A DNA stretch of 64,000 nt from Phycisphaerales bacterium (GCA_020427635.1 JAGQOH010000003.1:1-64000); one strand, 5' to 3'; counted from the stretch's first letter, positions 1-9,874 are shown. Notes: generated by a model from the sequence alone, not told the origin. Numbers and translations: made by a program.

Positions 1-710
1 TAGTCGCCCGTGTCTTTGAGCAATATCGCCAGATTGTTGAGGCTCTGAGCGGTTTCGGGATGCTCTGGGCCAAGAGCCTTCTCGCGGATTGCTAAGGCTC
101 GCTCGTAGAGCGCCTGAGCGTCATTGTATTCGTTCTCCCGATACAACTGCACCGCCAGAGTGTTGAGGCTCGTCGCTGTGCGCGGATCCTCGGGACCGTA
201 TGCCTGCTCCGCTGCTTCCGCCCGTGCCTCCAGGTCGGCGCGATCGGCAGCACGGCGTTGTTCTGGAGTTAACTCTGGCGCGGGGCCGGGTGTGCAGGTG
301 AGGGAGTAGTCGCCGCGCACGCCGTGAAGCGCGCACGCATCGACGGTGTAGGTGACGTTCGGGTCGAGCGTGATCTGCACGCGGCTGTCTGTGGCGATGA
401 GCCCATCGTCGTCTTCGGTGATGACTTCGCCGTTCGCGCCGCGCAGGATGAGATAGCTATCGAAGAGCGGAGCGTGTAAGTCGATGTGGTAGATGCCTTG
501 CTCGGTGACGCGCAAAATGAAGGACTTGCCGACGGTGGGCTCGGTCAGGCCGTATCCATCGAGCGTGGGCGCGTGGACCGCGGCATCGGCGTCTGTGATG
601 AAGCCTTCGATCACTTCGCCGACGGCGAGAGTGGGGAACCTATCCTGGTCCTTTGCCCACGTGGGGCCGCTCAGCACCAGCAGGCAAGTGGCAATCACGC
701 GGCATTTCAT
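1..710 (-). CDS. Secreted TPR-repeat protein, 3' part beyond window
   Basis: The frame is open from an ATG at 710 down to base 1, so the C-terminus lies outside the window. The protein starts with a signal peptide (MKCRVIATCLLVLSGPTWA), so it is probably exported. Residues of about 25-140 look like a beta-rich domain similar to bacterial pre-peptidase C-terminal domains, with segments such as VGEVIEGFITDAD and HAPLFDSYLILRGANGE. Kinesin-light-chain-type TPR units follow, with the typical SLNTLAVQLYRENEYNDAQ and ALAIREKALGPEHPETAQ signatures. TPRs normally bind other proteins; the partner is unknown. It lies downstream of, and on the same strand as, a Ser/Thr kinase, a common pairing in planctomycetes. 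No Shine-Dalgarno sequence is clear before the ATG. Confidence 0.82.
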   Translation of the reverse strand, partial: MKCRVIATCLLVLSGPTWAKDQDRFPTLAVGEVIEGFITDADAAVHAPTLDGYGLTEPTVGKSFILRVTEQGIYHIDLHAPLFDSYLILRGANGEVITEDDDGLIATDSRVQITLDPNVTYTVDACALHGVRGDYSLTCTPGPAPELTPEQRRAADRADLEARAEAAEQAYGPEDPRTATSLNTLAVQLYRENEYNDAQALYERALAIREKALGPEHPETAQSLNNLAILLKDTGD

Positions 711-914
711 GTGAGGAGTCATATCCCCATTATGCGGAATCGATGCGGGATTCCGCATCCTTCAAGCCCGAGGCGTGCTTTTCCCGCCCTATCGGCGCAT
801 TGCGCCCATCGGGGCGGCGGCAGTGTGGGAGCAATTGACTTCCGCAGTGCTATAAAGGCTTCGCAGCGTGTGCGGGAACGCGTGCAGATTGAAGGTGTCT
901 AATCGAGTGCAGTA

Positions 915-950
915 AGTGGAGCCGATCGGGATCGAACCGACGACCTCTTG
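915..950 (-). repeat. 36-bp copy of tRNA-Ala 3' end (att-like)
   Basis: This is an exact 36-bp copy of bases 3882-3917, the 3' end of the tRNA-Ala gene. Similarity stops abruptly in the anticodon stem, so this copy is not a functional tRNA. It lies 14 bp beyond the stop of the kinase gene. The orientation matches the distal attachment site left by an element that integrated into the tRNA 3' end. Confidence 0.8.
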
Positions 951-963
951 ATACCCATCTAGG

Positions 964-3618
964 TCATCGACCTATCTCTACGCCGAACGCTTCGTGCCAC
1001 CGCTCGATCATCCATACGTCGAACCCCGTAGCCGCCGCTGCGCCTCCGCCCACGCCCACGGTGATGAAGCGCTCGCCGTCCGGCGCCATCCTGATCCCCG
1101 CTTGCTCTCGCACATCCGGATCCGTCGGGAACACTCGCATCGGGACGCCGAACCGGATCTCGGGGTCCCGCGTGACCGCGACTCGGACAAGCACGCTCTC
1201 GAGGTCTTTGAAGTACACCGCCGATCCATCTGGCGACCAGAAAGCCCATTCCGCGCCGTCTTCGGACACCTGCCACTTTCCTTCTCCGCTCGGGAACCGG
1301 GTGCAGAACACGTTGGGCTTGCCCGCATCCGTCGACGAGTAGAGCAACAAGTCACCTTTCGGCGACAACGCCTGCCAGAGAAAGCCACCGCGCGCCGCAG
1401 TCACTTGCCCAATCTCCGACATGTCCGAGAGGTTCAACGCCGAGAATGTACGGTCCGGATCACGTGGATCGGAGGCGAGCACCGCGGTATTCCAGGCCGC
1501 ATCGAACGATGTCAGCAGGCCTTGAAACGGCTCGCGCGTCGCACCGGACCCATCGGCCGCGAGAAAGACGGTTCGTTGGCCCGTTTCAGCGGACGGGTCA
1601 TAGTTCAGAACGGCCACTTCACGTCCATCGGGAGACCACGCGACCGGGATGACGAAGCCCGCAAGCGACGAGATTCGCAAGGTGATCCCCCGCTCCAGAT
1701 CTCGCACCCACACCTGCAAGTCTGATGGCTGGCTCCCGCCGAGGAACATGATTCGCGTTCCGTCCGGGGAGACAATCGGGCCGGCCACGTTCTCACCCAC
1801 GTTGCCGATCGATTGGACCGACCCGTCGGCGTTCACCCACGTCAGCTCACCGCTCGTACCCGGCGAACCACGGACAAATGTCAGCGTCCCATCCGTAGAC
1901 ACCGAGGGCGAGCCCGCGTCCAACTCGACGAGAAACGGTTCTCCAATGACCTCCATCCGTTTCGGGTTGAACTCTACTGCCCACAGGTCGGTCCGCATCT
2001 GTCCGCGAGAGAACAGAACGTGCCCCGTTGGGCTCCACGCAAGCACGGAGTAGTACTGGTCGTCAAAGTCAGCCAATTCCACCGACCGCTCACCGTCCCA
2101 CGCCATGATTGGCGTGCGGTGATTGTTCAGGTGCTTCACAAACAGCAGCACATCGGTCCCGGGGATCGTTGTCACAGCGTGATAATCAACGACTTGCCCG
2201 AGGTCAGCCTCCAGGAGCATCGACGTACGACCCCCGCTCAGCTGTGCAACTGCCAGACCGATCGTCTCCGTTGTTGTGCCCAGGACCGTGGAAAACACAA
2301 ACCGGTCATCTTCCGTCCAAGCAAACGGGTGCTGGGTTCCTGTTTGACACACCTGCACCACACCGCCACCGGTCGATGGCACGCGGTACAGGCCATCGAA
2401 AGTTGCCAGTGCCAGCGCACGCCCGTCGGGCGACCAGGCCAACTGTCGTACACCGCTCAGCTCAGCCACCGTCTCAGCGTTGAACGTTGAAAAATCGCGT
2501 ATGCGCACCTCGTTCCCCTGGATGAACGCGAGCTTCATCCCGTCGGGCGAAACCTGCGGTGACCGGTGCGCAAAGTCATCGTCTGGCCCCGCGCTGTACA
2601 CCTCAAACTTCCGCGCAGCAAGCGTGGGTTCTTCCGTGCCCGAACCCAACGCCAGCCAGACCGACAAACCACCAACTCCGAGCGCCGCCAACAGCCCAAC
2701 TACAGCCACCCACACCGGCACGCCACGACGGTCCCCGGCGTCCGCTCGATTCGTCTCCGCCGCGACATCGCCTCGCAACAGGTCGATGCGCACGTCACCG
2801 ATGTCTCGGTAACGTTCGTGCTTGTCTCGCTCAAGACAGCGGTCCAGCACTCGGCGGACGTTGCGGGGCGTGCCAGGTGGGAGCTTCTCAAAGTCAAGCG
2901 TTTTGTGTAGCACTGCGCCGATCGAGTCGGAGACGGTTTCGCCTGCGAATGGCGCGTTACGCGTCAGCATCTCGTAGAGCGTCACACCGAACGACCAGAT
3001 GTCGGTGCGTTTGTCGACGCGTTTGCCGCGGGCCTGTTCCGGGCTCATGTATGCGGCAGTTCCAAGAATCACACCAGGCATCGTTGGACTTTCGCCCGCT
3101 GGCGAAGTCATCGTCGGTGAGTCCGCCGAGCTCGAACGAGACTCGAGCTCATCACTGCGGGCCAAGCCAAAGTCGAGCACCTTGGCTTGCCCGTCCTCAT
3201 TGATGATGACATTGCCCGGTTTCAAGTCACGGTGTACGACGCCAGCATCGTGCGCGGCTTCCAGCCCTGCGGCAATCTGAACCGCGAGCTCAATTGCGTC
3301 GTCAACAGTGAGCGGACCACGGTTCAGCCGCGCGGCCAAGGTCTCTCCTGGAACATACTCCAGCACGAGATACTTCGCGCCATCGATCTCTTCCAGTCCG
3401 TAGATGCCCGCAATGTTGGGGTGGTTCAACTGGGCCAGGACCTTTGCCTCGCGCTCAAATCGTGCGAGCCGATCAGCGCTGTGGCTCAGATGCACCGGCA
3501 GAGCTTTGATCGCCACGTCGCGATCAAGTCGACCATCCCGCGCGAGATACACGACGCCCATGCCGCCGCGGCCAAGCTCTCGCGTGATCAAATATGGTCC
3601 AACTTGGCTCATTTCCAT
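964..3618 (-). CDS. Ser/Thr protein kinase with C-terminal beta-propeller
   Basis: A Hanks-type kinase of about 884 residues. The glycine loop GRGGMG (16-21), VAIK lysine (38), HRDLKPGN (129-136), DFG (149-151) and SPEQ activation-segment motif are all present, so the kinase should be active. A single membrane helix (302-324) follows. The remaining 550 residues carry repeated WSPDGR/VSPDGT motifs of a TolB/WD40-like propeller, expected outside the membrane as a sensor or binding domain. ATG 3618 (MEMSQVGPYL) is chosen because it starts just before the kinase fold. ATG 3612 and an upstream GTG at 3648 are also possible. The gene is the only one between two tRNA-Ala-derived direct repeats, which hints at past mobility. 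The substrate is unknown. Confidence 0.93.
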   Translation of the reverse strand: MEMSQVGPYLITRELGRGGMGVVYLARDGRLDRDVAIKALPVHLSHSADRLARFEREAKVLAQLNHPNIAGIYGLEEIDGAKYLVLEYVPGETLAARLNRGPLTVDDAIELAVQIAAGLEAAHDAGVVHRDLKPGNVIINEDGQAKVLDFGLARSDELESRSSSADSPTMTSPAGESPTMPGVILGTAAYMSPEQARGKRVDKRTDIWSFGVTLYEMLTRNAPFAGETVSDSIGAVLHKTLDFEKLPPGTPRNVRRVLDRCLERDKHERYRDIGDVRIDLLRGDVAAETNRADAGDRRGVPVWVAVVGLLAALGVGGLSVWLALGSGTEEPTLAARKFEVYSAGPDDDFAHRSPQVSPDGMKLAFIQGNEVRIRDFSTFNAETVAELSGVRQLAWSPDGRALALATFDGLYRVPSTGGGVVQVCQTGTQHPFAWTEDDRFVFSTVLGTTTETIGLAVAQLSGGRTSMLLEADLGQVVDYHAVTTIPGTDVLLFVKHLNNHRTPIMAWDGERSVELADFDDQYYSVLAWSPTGHVLFSRGQMRTDLWAVEFNPKRMEVIGEPFLVELDAGSPSVSTDGTLTFVRGSPGTSGELTWVNADGSVQSIGNVGENVAGPIVSPDGTRIMFLGGSQPSDLQVWVRDLERGITLRISSLAGFVIPVAWSPDGREVAVLNYDPSAETGQRTVFLAADGSGATREPFQGLLTSFDAAWNTAVLASDPRDPDRTFSALNLSDMSEIGQVTAARGGFLWQALSPKGDLLLYSSTDAGKPNVFCTRFPSGEGKWQVSEDGAEWAFWSPDGSAVYFKDLESVLVRVAVTRDPEIRFGVPMRVFPTDPDVREQAGIRMAPDGERFITVGVGGGAAAATGFDVWMIERWHEAFGVEIGR

Positions 3619-3881
3619 TCGCGGGAGAGTAGCGAGCTTGGGAGGCACTGACCCTTTTTCCGGTAGCGGTCAATAGTCTGCGCGGCTCCCTTGGCGTGGG
3701 AGCGTCGCATTCACCTGGCCGTCAGCGATGCGCGTATGGTCTTGCGGGTCCAGTGCCTGACATTGGACAACATGGTGCTTGTATGCCTCGCAACTCTGAG
3801 GAGCGATTGCGTGCCGAGGCAATAGCCCTGTCCTGCCGACAGACGAAAGCCCCCAAGCTCACTTAGCAATACTCGAAGTCC

Positions 3882-3956
<75 letters not shown>

Positions 3957-4064
3957 AGGCTTCGGGCGGCGGCCCGAGCGAAACAGCGTAGCCCGGGGCG
4001 GGCGATCCCTCAAGCCGGGCCTTCCCCCCAAGTGACAGGTTCCCCAGGGCCCGTCCCGAGGGCC

Positions 4065-4092
4065 TTGCGCTTTCGGCATATTGCGCTACACT
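4065..4092 (+). promoter_or_regulatory. Predicted promoter of the methyltransferase
   Basis: A TTGCGC hexamer (4065-4070) and a TACACT hexamer (4087-4092) are separated by 16 bp, close to a sigma-70 consensus. The start codon is only 10 bp after the -10 box, so the transcript would be leaderless or nearly so. No Shine-Dalgarno sequence is present. Confidence 0.5.
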
Positions 4093-4102
4093 CACGTCGA
4101 AG

Positions 4103-5014
4103 ATGCCTGCTACCGCGTCCGCAATCACGCCCGCGCATGCGCTGAAGTCGCCCGAGACGTGCGTCTACGTTGGTGACTGCCGAGAGGTGTTGGCCGCGCT
4201 GCCCGCGTGCAAGCAGGGCAAGGTCGACCTGATCTTTGCGGACCCGCCATTCAACTGGAATCGCGCGTATGACGAGTGGCACGATGCAATGCCCGAAGAT
4301 GACTACTTGCAGTTCACATACGACTGGTTGGACCTGTGCGTCGATGCGCTGGGGCCCACCGGGAGCATGTGGGTGAATATCCCCGATGATTGGGCGGCGG
4401 AGATCGTTGTGCATCTTAAGCAGCGCAAGCTCAAGATGGTCAACTGGTGCATCTGGCACTACCGCTTTGGCCAGAACACGATGGGGCGCTTTATCAATTC
4501 GAAGGTTCATGCACTCTATTTTGCGCGCGACTCGGACAAGCGAACCTGGAATGCGGATCCGATTCTCGAGCCTTCGGATCGTGCGACGACCTATTTCGAT
4601 CCGCGCACGCATGCCAAGAAGGAAGGGCGCAATGGCATGCGCGTGCCCATGGATGTGTGGTATGGCAAGTTCTGGGGGCGCATTCAGGGCAACAACGCTG
4701 AGCGGCGTGCGAACCATGACAACCAGATTCCTGAGGTGTATTTGGAGCGCGTGATCCGGGCGTGTTCGAATGAGAACGATCTGGTGCTTGATCCCTTCTT
4801 GGGCTCGGGCACGACCTGCACCGTTGCGCGCGAGTTGCAGCGCCGGTCGATCGGGATCGAGTTTTCCGCGGCGAATGCCAAGAGCGCTTTTGAGCGCATC
4901 AAGGCGGGCCCCAAGCGGGTCAAACATGCCCATCCGACCCAGCATGTGAGCGCGATTTTTGCCCCCAGGAATGTGCGGAACGGGGGCTCCCAAGTAGCTC
5001 AGAAAAAGTGCTAG
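4103..5014 (+). CDS. Orphan site-specific DNA methyltransferase (beta class)
   Basis: A 303-residue amino-methyltransferase of the N6-adenine/N4-cytosine group. The catalytic motif IV DPPFNW is at residues 47-52. The AdoMet-binding motif I DPFLGSGTT is at about 230-238, after motif IV, which is the order seen in the beta class (CcrM/HinfI-like). No restriction endonuclease or specificity subunit lies nearby, so a regulatory or genome-maintenance role is more likely than restriction, but this is inference. The recognition sequence cannot be read from the protein. An extra lysine-rich tail follows the catalytic core. Confidence 0.88.
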   Translation: MPATASAITPAHALKSPETCVYVGDCREVLAALPACKQGKVDLIFADPPFNWNRAYDEWHDAMPEDDYLQFTYDWLDLCVDALGPTGSMWVNIPDDWAAEIVVHLKQRKLKMVNWCIWHYRFGQNTMGRFINSKVHALYFARDSDKRTWNADPILEPSDRATTYFDPRTHAKKEGRNGMRVPMDVWYGKFWGRIQGNNAERRANHDNQIPEVYLERVIRACSNENDLVLDPFLGSGTTCTVARELQRRSIGIEFSAANAKSAFERIKAGPKRVKHAHPTQHVSAIFAPRNVRNGGSQVAQKKC

Positions 5015-5106
5015 GCTGGGCGGCCTGTGCAGGTTATGCTAAGCCCAGCAAACCCCCGATCCCGCTCGGACCAACGACCCATGCATAACCCGCCGACGCC
5101 ATTCGT

Positions 5107-6303
5107 ATGAAGCACGTCACCCCCCTGCGCATTCTTGTTGCGGGTCTGGTTATCGGTGCAGTTCCATGCGCTGTGGCCCAGACGTTTACCGGTCTTGGCA
5201 CCGGTGCTGAGGCGTTTGGCGTCGCGGGCGATGGCTCCGTGGTGGTGGGTGAAACGCCGGGGTTCCGCTGGACTCCGAGTGCGGGGCTGCAGCAGTTGGG
5301 GCCGTTGCCGGGCTCGGCGGATCCGGTGGTGCATGCGTACAGCGTGTCGGCCGATGGCACTTTTGTCGTCGGGGCTGGGACGATTGGTCATGTGCTGCAG
5401 GCGTATCTCTGGAGCGATACCGAAGTGCGGGGCTTGGGCTTCCTCGACAAGACCATCCCCTGGAGCCAAGCTCGGGGTGTTTCCGCGGACGGCAGTGTCG
5501 TCGTGGGCTACAGCACCATCGAACCCGCGACTTTTGCGTTTCGGTGGACCGAAGCGACAGGCATGGTCAATCTGGGCTCATTGCCAAGCAGTGCGCCATT
5601 CAGTGCTGCGTGGGCGGTGTCGCGTGACGGAACGGTGATCGTCGGCACGAGCAAGTCTGAGTCAGGGCCCGAGGTGTTCCGCTGGACCGAGGCGACGGGC
5701 ATGGTTGGGCTTGGTGATTTGCCCGGCGGCACCTATGACAGCTTTGCGCTTGCGCTCTCGGCGGATGCGAATGTGATCGTGGGCGCTAGCTATGGGCCAA
5801 ACGGGCAAGAAGCGATTCGGTGGACACAGGCAACGGGTATGGTTGGCCTTGGTGATTTGCCGGGCGGGACCTTCAACAGCGGCGCGTTTGCGGTTTCGGG
5901 CGATGGCTCGGTTGTCGTCGGGACGGGCAACGGCGCAAACGGCGCCGAGGCGTTCATCTGGGATGCGACGAACGGCATGCGCGCGCTGCGCGACGTGCTC
6001 ATCAATGACTATGGGCTTGACCTCACGGGTTGGACGCTCAATGGGGCTGCGGGCGTGTCGGATGATGGCCTGGTGATCGCGGGCACGGGGACGCACAACG
6101 GGACATCTGAGGGGTGGGTGGCGAACCTGCGGCCGCCCTGCGCGGGCGATGTGACGGGCGACAACCTGGTCGACCTGGATGATCTGTCGACGGTGCTGTT
6201 TAACTTTGGACAGACGACGCCCACGGGCGATGCGGATGGCGACGGCGTGGTCGATCTGGATGACCTGGCGACGGTGCTGTTCAACTTCGGCAACGGCTGC
6301 TGA
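5107..6303 (+). CDS. Secreted HAF-repeat protein with dockerin-like tail
   Basis: A 398-residue exported protein with a cleavable signal peptide (cleavage near AVAQ, residue 25). The middle consists of about seven HAF-type repeats containing FRWTEATGMVNLG and LSADANVIVGAS elements, a fold predicted to form beta strands. The C-terminus (about 345-398) holds two calcium-binding-like units, GDVTGDNLVDLDDL and GDADGDGVVDLDDL, each followed by a VLFNFG segment, resembling a type I dockerin pair. The same ending is used by the genes at 19693, 34661 and 49063. The function is unknown; a surface or matrix role is plausible. The gene stands alone on its strand, 92 bp after the methyltransferase. Confidence 0.85.
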   Translation: MKHVTPLRILVAGLVIGAVPCAVAQTFTGLGTGAEAFGVAGDGSVVVGETPGFRWTPSAGLQQLGPLPGSADPVVHAYSVSADGTFVVGAGTIGHVLQAYLWSDTEVRGLGFLDKTIPWSQARGVSADGSVVVGYSTIEPATFAFRWTEATGMVNLGSLPSSAPFSAAWAVSRDGTVIVGTSKSESGPEVFRWTEATGMVGLGDLPGGTYDSFALALSADANVIVGASYGPNGQEAIRWTQATGMVGLGDLPGGTFNSGAFAVSGDGSVVVGTGNGANGAEAFIWDATNGMRALRDVLINDYGLDLTGWTLNGAAGVSDDGLVIAGTGTHNGTSEGWVANLRPPCAGDVTGDNLVDLDDLSTVLFNFGQTTPTGDADGDGVVDLDDLATVLFNFGNGC

Positions 6304-6311
6304 AGACGAAG

Positions 6312-6332
6312 AATTCACCACAGAGCACACAG
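6312..6332 (+). repeat. Short CACAGAG-type interspersed motif
   Basis: Just after the HAF gene lies a stretch reading caccacagagcacacagag. It resembles a short sequence scattered through intergenic regions of many bacterial genomes. Only one copy was seen in this window. Confidence 0.3.
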
Positions 6333-6388
6333 AGTTTCTTGGTGGTGGAAGGCGCTCCCGCCTGAAGCCCAGTCCTTGGTGCCCTCGC

Positions 6389-7543
6389 CTACTGCAGATT
6401 CACCGGCATCACGACGTAGACAAAGTCATTGCCCGACTTCATGAGGCCCGGCTTGTTGGGCGCTTTCATTTCGAAGATGACCTGGTCGCCTTGGACGACC
6501 TTGAGCGCGTCGGTGATGAACGCGGGGTTGAAGCCGATCTCGATGTCGTCGCCGTCGTAGCCCTTGAGGTCGACCTGGACTTCGGCTTCGCCCATTTCGG
6601 GTGCGCGGCTTGTGAGGCGGGCGGTCTTGTCGCCTTTGCCGAACGCCATGCGCACGCCGCGGGATTCTTCGTTGGTGAGGAGGGCGGCGCGCTTGACGGC
6701 GCTGCCCAGTGCGCCGACATCGAAGGTGGCCTTCTTGTCCTGATCCTTGGGGATGACGTCTTCGTAGGGCGGGAAGGTGCCTTCGACGAGGCTTGTCGCG
6801 AGGATGGTGCTCTCGCCCGGGGCGTCGCCATCATCGAAGGCGAAAATCGCTTGGTTTTCGGTGACCGCGACCTTCACATCGCCATCGTCAGAGGCGAGGA
6901 GTTTGCCCACGATATTGAGGGCTTTGGTGGGGACGATGCAGGTGGTCTTGCCCGCGGCGTCGCCCGAGGCGTTGGCTTTGGCGAGCGCGAGGCGACGGCC
7001 ATCGGTGGCGACCATTTCGAGCTTCTTGCCATCGCGCTTGATGAGCACACCATTGATTGCGTAGCGGGAGTTTTCGCGCGCGGTGGAGAAGGTTGTGCGC
7101 GCGATGAGTTGTTCGAGCGTGTCGCCACCAATGGTGAAGGCGTTGGTTGCGTCCTTGGGCAGGCCTGGGAGTGGCGGGAAGTCGGCGGGGGGGTAGCCAT
7201 AGACGTGGTACTTCGCGTCTTTGCCCGTGATGTGTGTGATCTCGCCTTCGGTTTCGAGGGTGAGTGTGGGCTCGGAGTCTTGTGCGCTGACGATGGCGCG
7301 CAGGCGATCGGCGGGGACGAGGGCTTCACCTTCTGTTTGCACTTCGACCATGGCGGTCATCATGCGGATGGAGACTTCGCCATCGGTTGCGGAGAGCGAG
7401 AGCGTGCCTGCGCCGGAGCCGCCTTTGCTGGTGGCGCTGAGTTTGATGCACGTCAGTTGGGGCCTGGGCGTGCGTGACGCGACGACGCCCGAGACGAGGT
7501 TGACGGCGTCGAGAAGTGCTGAGCGATCGCAGATGACCTTCAT
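6389..7543 (-). CDS. dnaN: DNA polymerase III beta subunit (sliding clamp)
   Basis: A 384-residue protein of the usual clamp length. It starts MKVICDRSALLDAVNLVSGV and ends YVVMPVNLQ, matching the conserved clamp C-terminus. The three-fold clamp domain structure is recognisable, with RYAINGVLIKRDGKKLEMVATDGRR split across domain 2. The clamp encircles DNA and tethers polymerase III. A GAGAGGA Shine-Dalgarno-like sequence lies before the ATG. The usual dnaA/recF/gyrB neighbours are absent; the gene is divergent from transketolase across 348 bp. Confidence 0.97.
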   Translation of the reverse strand: MKVICDRSALLDAVNLVSGVVASRTPRPQLTCIKLSATSKGGSGAGTLSLSATDGEVSIRMMTAMVEVQTEGEALVPADRLRAIVSAQDSEPTLTLETEGEITHITGKDAKYHVYGYPPADFPPLPGLPKDATNAFTIGGDTLEQLIARTTFSTARENSRYAINGVLIKRDGKKLEMVATDGRRLALAKANASGDAAGKTTCIVPTKALNIVGKLLASDDGDVKVAVTENQAIFAFDDGDAPGESTILATSLVEGTFPPYEDVIPKDQDKKATFDVGALGSAVKRAALLTNEESRGVRMAFGKGDKTARLTSRAPEMGEAEVQVDLKGYDGDDIEIGFNPAFITDALKVVQGDQVIFEMKAPNKPGLMKSGNDFVYVVMPVNLQ

Positions 7544-7891
7544 CGTGATGGTCCTCTCTCTACTCGAGATAGGTAATGCGCTGTCGGCGCCAGCGGTGTG
7601 CTCCCTTGCGCAGCCGCGACGCCCGCACGCAGCAAGCGGGGAGTGTACCCGGTCTTGCTACGAGACCGTGTGTGGCTGGGCGGGCGGCCCACGACCGCTT
7701 GCATATGTATAAGGCGAGGTGTCTGTGGCCGGTCGACGTGCGGCGCTTGTGGAACGTCAAGGATTTCCCGATACTAGCTCGGTACCTTCAAGGCTCGGCC
7801 CCCGGACCTCGTCCGTCCGGCGATGTTGCCGTGTCCATTGCCCACCCCCCAGGGGCGAGCCCCCGCCCCTGCCCGACAGCAAGGAACGCGC
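7544..7891. other. Divergent intergenic region dnaN/transketolase
   Basis: This stretch of 348 bp must hold the promoters of dnaN (leftward) and transketolase (rightward). A clear AAGGA ribosome site for transketolase lies at 7881-7885. AT-rich patches occur at about 7700-7711 (catatgtataag) and 7769-7776 (gatactag), which could be -10 regions. No RNA gene or coding region was recognised. Confidence 0.45.
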
Positions 7892-9874
7892 ATGTCTTTC
7901 GAAGCCGCCGTCCACGCCCAAGCCACTGAGCTCGACCGACTCGCCATCGAGATGACCGCCGCCGCGGGATCGGGACACCCGACCACGGCGATGTCCCTCG
8001 GGCACATCGTCACGGTGCTGATGTTTGGGACGATGCGTCATTCACCCGAGGTGCCGGACTATCCGACCGCCGATCGCCTGGTCCTGTCTGAAGGGCACGG
8101 GGTACCGATCGTGTATGCCGCTGCTGCGAAGCTTGGCATTTATGTCGGACGGGACCCCGAGGCGCGGCGGCCCCTGACCGTCGATGACTTGAAGACCCTC
8201 CGCGAAGATGGGTCGGTGCTGGATGGGCACCCGAATCCGATGGAGGGATTCCCGTTCTTTGATACGGCGACGGGTTCGTTGGGGCAGGGGCTGTCGCACG
8301 CGGCGGGCCTTGCTGAGGCAGCGCGGGTGGATGGCCTGGACCGGCGGATCTACTGCATCATTGGTGATGGGGAGTCGCGTGAGGGGCAAATCGCGGAGGC
8401 TCTTGATTACATCGTCGATCACAAGCTGACGAACGTGTGCACCATTTTCAATTGCAATGCCTATGGGCAGACGGACAAGGTGTCGCATCAGCAGGATGCC
8501 GAGACGCTCGCGGGCAAGCTCCAGGCGTATGGATACAACGTCCTGACGATCGATGGGCACGCGCCGAAGGCGATCAAGGACGCATTCGACCAGTTCATCA
8601 AGATCTCGACCGATGCCAGCACCAAGCCGATCGCGATCATCGCGAAGACAGTGAAGGGGTGGGGGTCTGCGACCATGCAGGGTGGTGGTTGGCACGGCAA
8701 GCCGGCGACGGGCCATGCGATGGAGCAGGCGATCCAGGAGCTTGCTGAGAAGCGCAATGAGTTGACTAGTGCGTTGTCGAGCGCTGATGCGTTCACGATC
8801 GAGCCGCCGCCGGCGTACAGCCCGAAGGACTATGCGGTGGGCGACATGCCTTCGCTGGCGGATGCGATGAAGGCGCGTGACATGACGTCGGTGTATCAGA
8901 CCGGTCGACTCTCGACGCGCCGCGCGTATGGCATTGCGTTGCAGCAACTGGGCAAGATCAATCCGCATGTCGTGGCGCTCGACGCGGATGTGTCGAACAG
9001 CACTTTTGCCTGCGATTTTGCGTTGGACAGTTCGCTCAAGGAGCGGTTCTTCGAGTGCAAGATTGCGGAGCAGAACATGTTCTCGGTGGCGGCGGGGTTG
9101 TCGGCGGCGGGGAAAATCCCGTTTGTTTCGACGTTCGCCAAGTTCATTACGCGGGCGTATGACCAGATCGAGATGGCAATCAACTCCGGTGCGAACCTGA
9201 AGATCGTGGGGTCGCATGCGGGTGTGTCTTTGGCCGCCGACGGGCCTTCGCAGATGTCGTTGCCAGATATCGCTTGGTTCCGATCGTTTGCGACGATGCG
9301 CGACCATCGCGGCAATCCGGGGTGCTACGTGCTGCAGCCGGCGGATGCATTCGCGGCGTATGCCCTGACGGGTGTGATGGCGGAGTATGAAGGCGCCTGC
9401 TATCTCCGCACGCTGCGCCCGGACGTCGAGTTCCTGTATTCAGAGGAAGACGTTTTCAATCTGGGGGGTTTCCAGACCTTGTCCGAGGGTCGGGACATCC
9501 TGCTGGTTGCGTCGGGCTACATGGTCCACGAGGCGAACAAGGCCTTGGATCTGCTGGACAAGAACGGGATTAGTGCTTCGTTGGTGGATCTGTATTCACT
9601 GCCGTTCGACACGGACAAGCTGCTTGATGTCGCCAATGCTTCAGGCGGGCGGATCGTGTCGATCGAGGACAACTACGGCGGCGGGTTTGGGTCTGCGGTT
9701 GCGGACGCGCTGACTGAGTCGGGCGATGGCTTTGAGCTGGTACAGATGCATGTGAAGCGGATTCCGCGTTCGGCGCGGACGCCCAACGAGGTGCTCGAGC
9801 AGGTCGGCTTGTCGTCCCAGCACATCCTCGAGACCTGTCTGAAGGTGCTGGAAGTCGGGGTTGGGGCGGTCTGA
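7892..9874 (+). CDS. tkt: Transketolase
   Basis: A 660-residue thiamine-diphosphate enzyme that transfers two-carbon ketol units between sugar phosphates in the pentose phosphate pathway. Diagnostic motifs are GSGHPTTAMS (26-35), SEGHG, and the TPP/Mg2+ motif GDGESREGQ...N. The pyrimidine domain follows with ECKIAEQNMFSVAAGLSAAG, then a C-terminal domain. The ATG at 7892 is chosen because AAGGA lies 6-10 bp upstream and the family N-terminus begins here. The length equals the family norm. The protein is cytoplasmic. Confidence 0.96.
   Translation: MSFEAAVHAQATELDRLAIEMTAAAGSGHPTTAMSLGHIVTVLMFGTMRHSPEVPDYPTADRLVLSEGHGVPIVYAAAAKLGIYVGRDPEARRPLTVDDLKTLREDGSVLDGHPNPMEGFPFFDTATGSLGQGLSHAAGLAEAARVDGLDRRIYCIIGDGESREGQIAEALDYIVDHKLTNVCTIFNCNAYGQTDKVSHQQDAETLAGKLQAYGYNVLTIDGHAPKAIKDAFDQFIKISTDASTKPIAIIAKTVKGWGSATMQGGGWHGKPATGHAMEQAIQELAEKRNELTSALSSADAFTIEPPPAYSPKDYAVGDMPSLADAMKARDMTSVYQTGRLSTRRAYGIALQQLGKINPHVVALDADVSNSTFACDFALDSSLKERFFECKIAEQNMFSVAAGLSAAGKIPFVSTFAKFITRAYDQIEMAINSGANLKIVGSHAGVSLAADGPSQMSLPDIAWFRSFATMRDHRGNPGCYVLQPADAFAAYALTGVMAEYEGACYLRTLRPDVEFLYSEEDVFNLGGFQTLSEGRDILLVASGYMVHEANKALDLLDKNGISASLVDLYSLPFDTDKLLDVANASGGRIVSIEDNYGGGFGSAVADALTESGDGFELVQMHVKRIPRSARTPNEVLEQVGLSSQHILETCLKVLEVGVGAV

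Noticed and set aside
4103-5014. Restriction-modification system
   Set aside because: No nuclease or specificity subunit is encoded next to the methyltransferase.
6179-7477. A 432-codon open frame opposite dnaN
   Set aside because: dnaN is unmistakable on the minus strand; the antisense frame has no motif.
8042-9307. A 421-codon open frame opposite transketolase
   Set aside because: It is Arg/His/Pro-rich with no domain, and is a mirror of the real gene caused by GC-rich codon use.
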